44,408 nucleotides of DNA from an uncultured Cytophaga sp. (GTDB lineage Bacteria > Bacteroidota > Bacteroidia > Cytophagales > Cytophagaceae): positions 1 to 44,408 of the forward strand of contig NZ_CALMGQ010000166.1 of NCBI RefSeq assembly GCF_937863595.1, given 5' to 3'. The notes under the pieces were generated by a model, which was not told where the DNA came from, did no database searches, and saw only the letters and a program-made list of their open reading frames with translations. A program made the translations under genes and the position numbers. Positions 8,678-16,250 of this stretch are shown here, piece by piece (positions within the stretch are counted from its first letter, which is position 1; every line of letters begins with the position of its first letter).

Positions 8678-10612
8678 ATGAATAACTTTAAAATAGTAGC
8701 AATCTTATTTTTTATGTATTCAGGAGCGTATTCCTATTCACAAACGCCAACTGCAAACCTGCATACAAAAAATAAAAAATCCATTTCTTCCTTTCACGAA
8801 GCTGAGTTATTGCAACAACAACGTAAATGGAATGAAGCCATTTCACTATTGGATGCAGTTATTCAAAAGGATACAGCATTTGTAGAGGCATATTTGAAAG
8901 TGGGTACCTTGTACATGACAATGGGAAATAAGACTGCAGCAAGAAGATATTTTAGTAAGGCTTCCGATTTATACCCATCTGTTAAGTCATTTGCAGGAGC
9001 TTATTATACAGCGGGTGAACTTAATTATAACGAAGGAGCATATGAAAAAGCAAAACGTTATTTTCAACTTGCAATAAACGTACAATCAACCGATAAAAAA
9101 ATTGTTGAATTCGCACCACGCTTTATCGAACGTTGTGATTTTGCAATTAATTTAATAAATCATCCTGTTGATTTTAAACCAGTGTTGTTAGGGCCTCCAA
9201 TTAATACACTATTTTCTCAATCGCATCCGGTACTAACTGCAGATCGTAAAACGATGTATTTTACAACACTTACGGGAATGGCACGTCAAGATAACGAAGA
9301 TATTGTGATGACAACCAATGTAAATGGTGTTTGGTCTGAACCTAAATCCATTTCTTCCAATATCAATACAACAGCAAATGAAGGTACTTGTTCGATCTCT
9401 ATGGATGGAAACTCCTTGGTATTTGTTGGATGTGGTAAACCAGATGGTTTAGGTTCTTGCGATATTTATATCTCTAATAAATTAAATGGAGTGTGGTCTA
9501 CACCTGTTAATCTCGGGCCTGCAATTAATAGTTCTACTTGGGATTCTCACCCAAGTCTTTCAGCCGATGGCAGAACATTGTATTTTGTTTCCGCACGTAA
9601 AGGAGGCTTTGGTAAAGAAGATATTTATATTTCACATCTAAATGACAAAGACGAATGGATGCCTGCATTCAATGCTGGTCCATCTATAAATACTCCGGGT
9701 ACGGAATTTTCCCCCTTTATTCATGCTGATGGAACTACGCTTTATTTTTCATCTAATGGATGGATGGGCTTAGGCGGTTTGGATATTTTTTATACTTCAG
9801 GAGCTGATACGAGTTGGGCTATCCCCAAAAATTTAGGGTATCCCTTAAATACGAATTTAAACGATGAGACATTATTTATCACAGTAGACGGCAAGAAAGG
9901 GTATTATTCAAGATTTAAAGGGGAATCAATTAATTACAACAGCGGAATATTGATGTATGAATTCGATGTGCCTGATTCTTTCAAACCAGAAAAGACAAGT
10001 ACGTTTGCACAAGGGCATATCTATGATAAGGTTACTAAAAAAGCGTTGGGAGCTCGTGTAGAGTTGATTGATATTTCCTCTGGCGTTGTAAGTCAATCCA
10101 TTTTATCTGATAGCATTACAGGTGAGTATACGATTGTAATTACCGAAGGCAAAGAGTATGCTTTATATGTAAACAGAAAACAATACTTATTTGAATCGCT
10201 AAATTTTGATTATAAAAAGGAGAAGAGTTTTAATCCGCTAACATTAGATGTTTATCTAACACCAATAAAAGCGGGCTCTCGAGTAACATTAAATAATATT
10301 TTCTTTGCGACCAACTCCTACGAATTAGAAGAAAAATCACTCGTTGAATTGAATAAATTAATCAATTTTATAAATATTAATCCCAAGCAACCCATTGAAT
10401 TATCCGGATATACGGACAATATTGGCTCTACGGAATCTAATATGAAATTATCGATGATGCGAGCAAAAGCAGTGTATGATTATTTAATATCTAAAGGTGT
10501 AAAATCAACTTTCATATCTTACAAAGGATATGGCGCAACAAATCCTGTTGCAGATAATACTTCGGAAGAGGGTAGACAAAAAAATAGAAGATTGGAGATT
10601 AAAGTTTTATAA
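8678..10612 (+). CDS. PorE-like OmpA protein: TPR, five-bladed PD40 propeller, regulatory domain, OmpA C-terminus
   Basis: The 644 residues comprise a Sec signal peptide (cleavage near SYS-QTP), TPR repeats (about 33-150), five PD40/WD40-like blades (about 165-430; e.g. SADGRTLYFVSARKGGFG, HADGTTLYFSSNGWMGLGG), a carboxypeptidase-regulatory-like domain (about 443-515) and an OmpA_C domain (about 534-644; LSGYTDNIGS, MMRAKAV, NRRLEIKVL). The order is that of PorE, the T9SS protein that links the outer-membrane complex to peptidoglycan. OmpA_C is expected to bind diaminopimelate through the Asp of GYTDN and a downstream Arg. Unlike PorE I see no lipobox. A close paralogue follows at 11257. Whether it serves T9SS or another envelope complex is not decided here. 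Confidence 0.9.
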   Translation: MNNFKIVAILFFMYSGAYSYSQTPTANLHTKNKKSISSFHEAELLQQQRKWNEAISLLDAVIQKDTAFVEAYLKVGTLYMTMGNKTAARRYFSKASDLYPSVKSFAGAYYTAGELNYNEGAYEKAKRYFQLAINVQSTDKKIVEFAPRFIERCDFAINLINHPVDFKPVLLGPPINTLFSQSHPVLTADRKTMYFTTLTGMARQDNEDIVMTTNVNGVWSEPKSISSNINTTANEGTCSISMDGNSLVFVGCGKPDGLGSCDIYISNKLNGVWSTPVNLGPAINSSTWDSHPSLSADGRTLYFVSARKGGFGKEDIYISHLNDKDEWMPAFNAGPSINTPGTEFSPFIHADGTTLYFSSNGWMGLGGLDIFYTSGADTSWAIPKNLGYPLNTNLNDETLFITVDGKKGYYSRFKGESINYNSGILMYEFDVPDSFKPEKTSTFAQGHIYDKVTKKALGARVELIDISSGVVSQSILSDSITGEYTIVITEGKEYALYVNRKQYLFESLNFDYKKEKSFNPLTLDVYLTPIKAGSRVTLNNIFFATNSYELEEKSLVELNKLINFININPKQPIELSGYTDNIGSTESNMKLSMMRAKAVYDYLISKGVKSTFISYKGYGATNPVADNTSEEGRQKNRRLEIKVL

Positions 10613-10698
10613 TAAATAAATTTTCTATAAGATATAAACTATATCGTTTTAAATTATTGACATGTAAAGTCGGTTATAAGGTATTTTTAATATTAGCT

Positions 10699-10753
10699 GA
10701 TATAAAACAAAAAAAACAGGACACTTTCACATCCTGTTTTTTTGTTTTATATC
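10699..10753. terminator. Bidirectional terminator between an OmpA gene and a small convergent gene
   Basis: Arms of about 22 bp, GATATAAAACAAAAAAAACAGGA (positions 10699-10721) against 10732-10753, around a CACTTTCACA loop. The A/T tracts flanking the AACAGGA/TCCTGTT core let it work on both strands. One unpaired A. Confidence 0.8.
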
Positions 10754-10763
10754 TATATAAATA

Positions 10764-10913
10764 TTAATGTTGGAAATCGTACATGTATTTTGATTTCTTT
10801 TTCTTTGTTGATTTGCTACTCTTATGTTTTCCAGCAGGCTTACCTGGTGCTGCAGAAGCTGCAATTGCAGACATTGCAAAAACAATAGTTACTATAAATA
10901 CAATCTTTTTCAT
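10764..10913 (-). CDS. 49-residue exported lysine-rich small protein
   Basis: This frame encodes 49 residues: a signal peptide (MKKIVFIVTIVFAMSAIAAS, cleavage likely near ASA-AP) and a mature part of about 27 residues that is strongly basic. The mature part reads GKPAGKHKSSKSTKKKKSK, then YMYDFQH. Support comes from the clear signal peptide, the in-frame stop just before a bidirectional terminator and placement convergent to the OmpA gene. I do not recognise a family. A short basic periplasmic or surface peptide could bind acidic polymers such as peptidoglycan-linked glycans or nucleic acid, but this is a guess. The single ATG at 10913 fixes the start. Confidence 0.65.
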   Translation of the reverse strand: MKKIVFIVTIVFAMSAIAASAAPGKPAGKHKSSKSTKKKKSKYMYDFQH

Positions 10914-11247
10914 AGTTCAATAGGGTTAAGTATTATAAAAATAGAAATATTTTATTATTAAACATAATTTAACCTATTTTATATGTATAATTTATTATAA
11001 AATCATCTAATAATGCTATTTATATGTGATTTGTACTATATGTTCAATCACATTATAAGCTATTTTTATATAAAAATATATTTTATAAAACGAACAAGTG
11101 GCTTTATATATAATCAATTTTTTGTATTGTTATCCTATATAATGTATATACTCAATTGTACTATCTATGAGCATTTTAATAAGGGGGAACATTATTAATG
11201 GGTGCTTTTTTTTTGTGTGTTTTTTATATTAACTTGGACTTATATTA
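10914..11247. other. Very AT-rich gap before the second OmpA gene
   Basis: No convincing gene. It is the divergent promoter region for the 49-residue protein and the second OmpA gene. A 61-codon plus-strand frame (11013-11198) consists of Ile/Phe/Tyr codons, as expected of AT-rich DNA. A terminator-like hairpin lies near its 3' end. Confidence 0.5.
11170..11214 (+). terminator. Terminator-like hairpin upstream of the second OmpA gene
   Basis: TTAATAA pairs with TTATTAA around a GGGGGAACA loop, then AGCA with TGCT across a small internal loop, followed by nine T. It sits about 43 bp before the OmpA ATG, so it could end an upstream transcript or act as a leader attenuator. The stem is weak. 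Confidence 0.35.
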
Positions 11248-11256
11248 GTGAATAAG

Positions 11257-13176
11257 ATGAAAAAATATTTAATAATCGCCTTACTTTCTGTTTTTATTGG
11301 AAACCTATCGGCTCAAGTAATACCAGATAATTACGATAAAAATATAAAAAAAGGGAAAGAACACGTCTCTTTAGAGGAGTATAGACAAGCACTTCCGTAT
11401 TTTTTAGAAGCATGGAAAGTAGATACAACCGATTATAAATTGGCTTTTAATATTGTTACCTGCTACTTCAATATTAAAAATGAATTAGCTGCATTCCCAT
11501 ACATGGACAATGCAAAGGTGGGCATCAAAGATCCAATTATGCTTTTTTATTATGCACGAATTTTTCACTTACAACATAAATTTGAACTAGCAATTACACT
11601 CTATATAGAATACCAACAAACCTTAGATCCTGCAGAACCTGAATACTTTGAAATGCATCAATACATTGCAAATTGTAAAACAGGGATGACCTTAATAAAA
11701 AATCCTGTAAAGGTTAAAATCACAAATCTTGGCCCAAAAATAAATTCCGTTTATCCAGATTATGCACCCGTTATTTCAGCAGATGAAACAGAATTGTTTT
11801 TTACTTCTCGCAGACCAAATACTACGGGTGGAGGTAAGGATTTAGAAGATGGTATGTATTTCGAAGATATTTATCATTCAGAAAAAATTAAATCAGATGA
11901 ATGGTCTCAAGCTACAGACATCGGAAATGGCATCAATACAGATTCTCACGATGCCTGTGTTGCATTAGCACCAGATGGTATGGAATTGATATTGTATCGA
12001 CATTCGGGTACAGATGGAGGCGATTTATATTCAAGTAAACAAAAAGGTGAAACTTGGGAAAAGCCAAAAAGGTTAGGTAGTACTATAAATACCCCTTATT
12101 GGGAACCAAGCGCTTCAATTTCTGCGGATGAGCAATCCATCTTTTTTACCAGTAACCGCAAAGGTGGTATCGGTGGAACGGATATTTATATGGTTCGCAG
12201 AAAAGATAATGGAGATTATGGTTCTGCTATTTTATTAGGCCCGACCATTAATACTACTAAAGATGAAGATGCACCTTTCATACATGCGGATGGTAAAACG
12301 CTCTATTTTAGTTCTAAGGGATTGAAATCTATGGGTGGATATGATATATTTTATTGTACCATTGATTTAGAAACAGGAGAGGTGTTGACTCCACCACAAA
12401 ATATTGGCTATCCGATTAACACTGCAGATGATGATGTATTCTTTGTATGGTCTGCAGATGGAACTAGAGCCTATTTCTCTTCTATTAGAGAGGGCGGGTA
12501 TGGTGATAAAGATATTTACATGCTTGAAAGGGATGCTGTGAAAAAAGCACCTACTGTATTGTTTAAAGGACAAATTGTTGCTTGTGAAGATAAACATCCT
12601 GTTACTGCTACAATATTTGTTACAGACCTATCTACTCAAAAAATTGTTGGTGTATTTAACTCCAATAGCTTTACCGGAAAATATACGGTTTCTTTGCCTG
12701 CAGGTAAAAATTATGGAATTTCAGTAGAAGCTTCTGGATATTTGTTCGAATCTAAAAACATTAATTTTCCACTAGATAATGGGTATATAGAATTGGTAGA
12801 TACCATTTGTATGAATAAATTAAAAATTAATACTTCTATAATCCTTAGAAACGTATTTTTTGATGTAGATAAAGCGACTTTAAGACCCGAATCTGTTCAA
12901 GAATTAGATAAGCTATTTGATATTATGCGTAATAACCCGAATCTGAAGATTGAACTTTCAGGACATACAGATTCAGATGGCAACGATGACCATAACATGA
13001 CCTTATCTGACAATAGAGCAAAAGCTGTAGTTGATTATTTAATCAATAAAAGCATTAATCCTAAGAGACTTACTTGGAAAGGATATGGTGAAACAAAGCC
13101 TGTAGAGCTAAACGATACGCCAGAACATAAGCAAATGAATCGTAGAACGGAAGTAAAGATATTAAGTAACGAATAG
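11257..13176 (+). CDS. PorE-like OmpA protein, second copy
   Basis: I start it at ATG 11257 (MKKYLIIALLSVFIGNLSAQ, a tidy signal peptide) rather than GTG 11248, which adds only MNK; this gives 639 residues. Domains in order: TPR region (about 25-150), five PD40 blades (about 160-430; e.g. SADEQSIFFTSNRKGGIGG, HADGKTLYFSSKGLKSMGG), a carboxypeptidase-regulatory-like domain (about 440-512) and OmpA_C (about 525-639; LSGHTDSDGNDDHN, LSDNRAKAV, NRRTEVKIL). It is clearly paralogous to the 8678 gene. Expected location is the periplasmic face of the outer membrane with peptidoglycan contact. Its own strong terminator follows, and its promoter should lie in the AT-rich gap, so it need not share a transcript with the first copy. 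Confidence 0.9.
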   Translation: MKKYLIIALLSVFIGNLSAQVIPDNYDKNIKKGKEHVSLEEYRQALPYFLEAWKVDTTDYKLAFNIVTCYFNIKNELAAFPYMDNAKVGIKDPIMLFYYARIFHLQHKFELAITLYIEYQQTLDPAEPEYFEMHQYIANCKTGMTLIKNPVKVKITNLGPKINSVYPDYAPVISADETELFFTSRRPNTTGGGKDLEDGMYFEDIYHSEKIKSDEWSQATDIGNGINTDSHDACVALAPDGMELILYRHSGTDGGDLYSSKQKGETWEKPKRLGSTINTPYWEPSASISADEQSIFFTSNRKGGIGGTDIYMVRRKDNGDYGSAILLGPTINTTKDEDAPFIHADGKTLYFSSKGLKSMGGYDIFYCTIDLETGEVLTPPQNIGYPINTADDDVFFVWSADGTRAYFSSIREGGYGDKDIYMLERDAVKKAPTVLFKGQIVACEDKHPVTATIFVTDLSTQKIVGVFNSNSFTGKYTVSLPAGKNYGISVEASGYLFESKNINFPLDNGYIELVDTICMNKLKINTSIILRNVFFDVDKATLRPESVQELDKLFDIMRNNPNLKIELSGHTDSDGNDDHNMTLSDNRAKAVVDYLINKSINPKRLTWKGYGETKPVELNDTPEHKQMNRRTEVKILSNE

Positions 13177-13183
13177 GCAATAA

Positions 13184-13218
13184 GGTGGTCAGTGGAAAGT
13201 GAATACTGATTAGTGATA
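13184..13218. repeat. Seven-base-phased repeat after the second OmpA gene
   Basis: Five units in phase: GGTGGTC, AGTGGAA, AGTGAAT, ACTGATT, AGTGATA. It begins 8 bp after the stop and runs into the terminator hairpin. It has the same consensus (AGTGRTM) as the block at 24711. Confidence 0.6.
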
Positions 13219-13258
13219 TAAAAAAAGGATAGAGTTAATCTCTATCCTTTTTTTATAT
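13216..13258. terminator. Bidirectional terminator
   Basis: Perfect 19-bp arms, 13216-13234 against 13240-13258, with a TTAAT loop. The core is GGATAGAG/CTCTATCC flanked by A7 and T7. It serves the OmpA gene on plus and the small lipoprotein gene on minus. Confidence 0.85.
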
Positions 13259-13294
13259 GTCTTTTACTATTTTCTACCAGACTGGTGTCCACTA

Positions 13295-13606
13295 TTAATA
13301 ATATGTTTTTGGAGGTTTTACTTTCTTATTCTTCCTTTCAAATTCCAAATTACTGTTTCTTCTTGAAGGTTGAAATTTCTCTAACTCCTCACGTTTGCTT
13401 TTATTGGTTTTGAATTGCTCTTTCAACGCTTCATCGCTGTCTGCATTATAAAATATATCACTGTTTTCGAGTGTTGTATTTTGGTTCTTATGTTTTATAA
13501 CCTTTAGTTTCTTTTCTGATTGTGATGACATCAGTTTTTCCCTACGAGATTTACAAGAAGGAGCTAAAAGAAGTATTATAAAAATCAAACTGCTGAATCT
13601 TAACAT
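13295..13606 (-). CDS. Small lysine-rich lipoprotein downstream of an XRE regulator
   Basis: The 103 residues start with a hydrophobic leader ending LLLAPSC, a plausible though imperfect lipobox that would make C18 the lipidated residue. The mature part is very hydrophilic and rich in Lys, Glu, Asn and Arg, with no membrane segment, and ends KKVKPPKTYY. I recognise no family. It starts 33 bp after the XRE regulator gene on the same strand and probably shares its transcript, so its level may follow the regulator's autoregulation. Size and composition resemble the small lipoprotein at 28050-28337, though I cannot claim homology. The single ATG at 13606 sets the start. Confidence 0.6.
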   Translation of the reverse strand: MLRFSSLIFIILLLAPSCKSRREKLMSSQSEKKLKVIKHKNQNTTLENSDIFYNADSDEALKEQFKTNKSKREELEKFQPSRRNSNLEFERKNKKVKPPKTYY

Positions 13607-13639
13607 TTTACTAGTTTTTTGAAAATGGGCTAAGAATAT

Positions 13640-14329
13640 TTAATTTGGATTAAATGTCTCAAATGTATTATCAGAATAAAAGAAGACAATTTTAAGCACT
13701 TTTTTATCATTTTGAGCAGATTTTTCTTGTTTTTTTGTGGTATCCGACGATTTTTCAATCTTTTCTTGCTCCATACTTTGTTCCATGTGCGCTGCGGGGA
13801 TTTTTTCAGTATCTATGGTTGCCACCTTTTTGGCTATTGGAGATATTTCACTTTCAGGTACTTGCACATTAGATTGTTTATAGGGCACTTTTAAGGGATC
13901 ATCTGCAATTGAATCTGTAACAATGGGTGTTTCCTTTAGCACTGTATTAACCCTCTGAGGAATAATTATAGCGGGTATTTCAGCTGTTATAGGCTTTTGA
14001 TTCAATTCTTCTATTGAATCAATCGTAGTCGACTGATTACGAGTACTGTATTGTTCTGATGTGAAAGGTTGAATAGGAGCTACATCTCCTTTTATATCGA
14101 AAAGATCTAATTGCTTCATTGGTCCAGTTCCCATAATAAGCCAAGTAGGGTTGATGTCTGAAAAATTATTTAATATTTTTTGTATAAAGTCTAGGCTGGG
14201 TTTATTCCTGCCAGAAACCAAATGCGACATACTGGAGCGCTGTACGTCTATTTTATCCGCAAATTCTGATGCTGTGAGCTCAAATTCCTTCATAAGGATG
14301 AGGACGCGCTCTACTATTGATTCTTCCAT
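13640..14329 (-). CDS. XRE-family HTH transcriptional regulator with long low-complexity tail
   Basis: Residues 5-65 form an XRE-type helix-turn-helix (LTASEFADKIDVQRSSMSH, the recognition helix region, then LVSGRNKPSLDFIQKIL). It continues into NPTWLIMGTGPM, a phrase usual in Bacteroidota regulators of this group. Residues 80-205 are a charged, Gln/Ser/Lys-rich linker, probably disordered. The last 20 residues (KIVFFYSDNTFETFNPN) form a short conserved-looking tail. No enzymatic or ligand domain is seen. The start codon lies inside a near-match of the TTACAnnTGTAA palindrome, which is repeated upstream, so autorepression is likely. A small lipoprotein follows in the probable operon. Confidence 0.85.
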   Translation of the reverse strand: MEESIVERVLILMKEFELTASEFADKIDVQRSSMSHLVSGRNKPSLDFIQKILNNFSDINPTWLIMGTGPMKQLDLFDIKGDVAPIQPFTSEQYSTRNQSTTIDSIEELNQKPITAEIPAIIIPQRVNTVLKETPIVTDSIADDPLKVPYKQSNVQVPESEISPIAKKVATIDTEKIPAAHMEQSMEQEKIEKSSDTTKKQEKSAQNDKKVLKIVFFYSDNTFETFNPN

Positions 14330-14486
14330 ATGTAAACTGTAGTTACAAATGTAATACTTTTATTGATGACTTATGTAACTTAATGTGAAATTATTTAATA
14401 GTCTGAATATGAAATATTTGTATATGCAGTTTACAATTGTAATTACATATGTAAACTGCATATACAATTGTAAATTACATGTGTAA
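14324..14486. promoter_or_regulatory. Cluster of TTACAnnTGTAA palindromes (probable XRE operators)
   Basis: Four 12-bp sites have perfect arms: 14343-14354 (centre AA), 14431-14442 (centre AT), 14443-14454 (centre TA) and 14475-14486 (centre TG). Two more have one mismatch: 14324-14335, which covers the regulator's start codon, and 14462-14473. A larger inverted repeat, TATATGCAGTTTAC at 14421-14434 against 14451-14464, encloses sites two and three. CATATGTAAACTG occurs exactly twice (14327-14339 and 14446-14458). That the neighbouring XRE protein binds here is inference from position. Confidence 0.7.
14346..14353 (-). promoter_or_regulatory. Possible -7 box of the XRE operon inside an operator
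   Basis: On the minus strand TACATTTG matches TAnnTTTG and lies 17 bp before the ATG, inside the palindrome 14343-14354. A regulator bound there would block RNA polymerase. No clear -33 TTG is seen at 19 bp. Confidence 0.4.
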
Positions 14487-15014
14487 ATAGTTGTTTAATT
14501 AACAATAGATAGACTTTATTGAAAGTGTGCTTATAAGGTTTAACTTTAAGGTGTATATATATATTAATTAAAAATCAGTTATTTACGTATAATAACGTTA
14601 TAATTTAAAAATAAATGGTTTTAAAAAAGGAGTTTACAGAACGCAATCAATATTTAAAGCTAAATTTTTGAAGTATTTACAATTGTTGGATTTAAAATTT
14701 GTTAGCCTTTTGCCATCTGAGCCTAAAATGTAGTTTTGGATTCATTGTGTTACTTATATTTCAAACGAATAAGATTTAGACTAAAGGTGTGCAGTTACTC
14801 TACATTATTATTTATAATTAACTGTTGCTAAGCTATTTAATTAATTTCTAAAGATTGCATACTTATAATTTGAATATAATTTGTCTTATAATCTCGGTTT
14901 AATTAAAGTATAATTGTTTTTATATTTTAAAATCAATCAATTGAAGGTTTATTACTTAAATAGAGCTGCTTTTAAGCAATAATCATTTATGTTTGTCTAA
15001 TATTTCCTTGATTT
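14487..15014. other. AT-rich gap between the XRE operators and the acyltransferase gene
   Basis: No supported gene. A TAnnTTTG box (TATGTTTG, 14988-14995) lies 19 bp before the acyltransferase ATG, with CTG rather than TTG at the -33 position. Short open stretches at 14614-14760 in two frames look like chance. The gap is unusually long for this window. Confidence 0.45.
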
Positions 15015-16037
15015 ATGGCTATAGATAGAGAAAACAACTTTGATTTTTTGAGATTAGTATTTTCATGTGCAGTAATTGTCTCACATTCATTCCCTTTAAC
15101 GAATAATAATGAGATCTTGTCAGTACTTTCAAATAATCAAATTGACTTTGGTGCACTAGCGGTTGATATTTTTTTTATTATAAGTGGTTATCTGATTTTC
15201 AATAGCTTAAAATACAGTCATTCATATGTAAATTATATTTGGAAACGATGTTTACGTATTTTTCCAGCCTTATTTGTGATGCTTATTATTTCATTAGGTA
15301 TTATACTGATTGTAAGTACAAACCAAAAAACATTTATGCAACGGGATTTTCTTACCTATCTTCCTAATAATTTATCTCTTTACAGAGCTCAATTTGTTGT
15401 TAATGGTGTATTTAAAAATAATCCATATCCCAATGCTATAAATGGGAGTTTATGGACCTTATGTTATGAATTTAGTATGTATATTTTCTTGTTATTCTTT
15501 TTCCCAATTCGGAATAGAAAAAAGGTATGTTTGATATTGTTAACTGTTTTTTTTATCCTTTTTTACACAGGTAATTTTGTTCATATGAAACTATTGAATC
15601 GATGGATTTCTATGCTTGGCCTTGGATCGACAGATATGTATAAATTAGCGCCGTTTTTTATTGCGGGTTCTATATTAAGTTTATTCAATTTGAAAGTGAT
15701 TAATACTCAATTAGTAAAAATAGTATTGTTTTGTTTATTGATTTTGGCCTTGATTTTTAATGTATATGTTTATGTGGCACACCTGTTAATGCCGCTCTTG
15801 ATCGTTTTAATCGGGATTTCTTTTGATAAATACACAAACTCTGTAACTCATACACTTGGAGATTTATCGTATGGTATTTACATCTATGGATTTATTATTC
15901 AACAAACGTTAATGAATTATTTTATTCTGAATACTTATGAATTAATGCTTTATAGCTTAATTAGCACCTTGATTATTGCCTATTTTTCATGGCATTATGT
16001 TGAAAAAACAAGCTTGAAATTTAAAAATCAATTCTAA
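15015..16037 (+). CDS. Acyltransferase-3 family membrane protein (OafA-like)
   Basis: The 340-residue integral membrane protein has about ten helices. The N-terminus carries the acyltransferase-3 signature: FDFLRLVFSCAVIVSHSFPL with R13 and H24 in the usual places, then AVDIFFIISGYLIF and a basic KRCLRIFPALF. The family O-acetylates or otherwise acylates surface polysaccharides, peptidoglycan or small molecules using cytoplasmic acyl-CoA. The target here is unknown; O-antigen or exopolysaccharide is plausible in a window rich in surface genes. There is no C-terminal SGNH domain, so it is the short form. A TAnnTTTG box lies upstream and a strong terminator after the stop, so it is probably monocistronic. 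Confidence 0.88.
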   Translation: MAIDRENNFDFLRLVFSCAVIVSHSFPLTNNNEILSVLSNNQIDFGALAVDIFFIISGYLIFNSLKYSHSYVNYIWKRCLRIFPALFVMLIISLGIILIVSTNQKTFMQRDFLTYLPNNLSLYRAQFVVNGVFKNNPYPNAINGSLWTLCYEFSMYIFLLFFFPIRNRKKVCLILLTVFFILFYTGNFVHMKLLNRWISMLGLGSTDMYKLAPFFIAGSILSLFNLKVINTQLVKIVLFCLLILALIFNVYVYVAHLLMPLLIVLIGISFDKYTNSVTHTLGDLSYGIYIYGFIIQQTLMNYFILNTYELMLYSLISTLIIAYFSWHYVEKTSLKFKNQF

Positions 16038-16195
16038 CTGAATCGAAATACTTTCAAATTCCATACGCAGTTCATAATAGAGGCAAATGATACTTACCAT
16101 AAAAACCGGTATAGAGTTGAATATTGTTGTTTGAAAAAATGCTGATGTTAGGTTGTGAGCGATTACGTTCAGAGTAGAAAAGGAGTAAAAGCATA

Positions 16196-16232
16196 AAAAA
16201 AGTCGTTTAGGATTTTCCCAAACGACTTTTTT
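16196..16232. terminator. Bidirectional terminator between acyltransferase and PKD adhesin
   Basis: AAAAAAGTCGTTT (16196-16208) pairs exactly with 16220-16232 around AGGATTTTCCC, in which GG and CC can add two pairs. A-tract before and T-tract after serve both convergent genes. Confidence 0.8.
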
Positions 16233-16250
16233 ATTTCTTTTAAAACCTAT

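Noticed and set aside
11013..11198. 61-codon plus-strand ORF before the second OmpA gene
   Set aside because: Composition is only what AT-rich DNA gives (Ile, Phe, Tyr), no family features, and the end overlaps a terminator-like hairpin.
14614..14760. Possible frameshifted gene remnant (MVLKKEFTERNQYLKLN, then FLKYLQLLDLKF in another frame)
   Set aside because: Only about 40 codons in all and AT-rich; chance cannot be excluded and there is no family resemblance.
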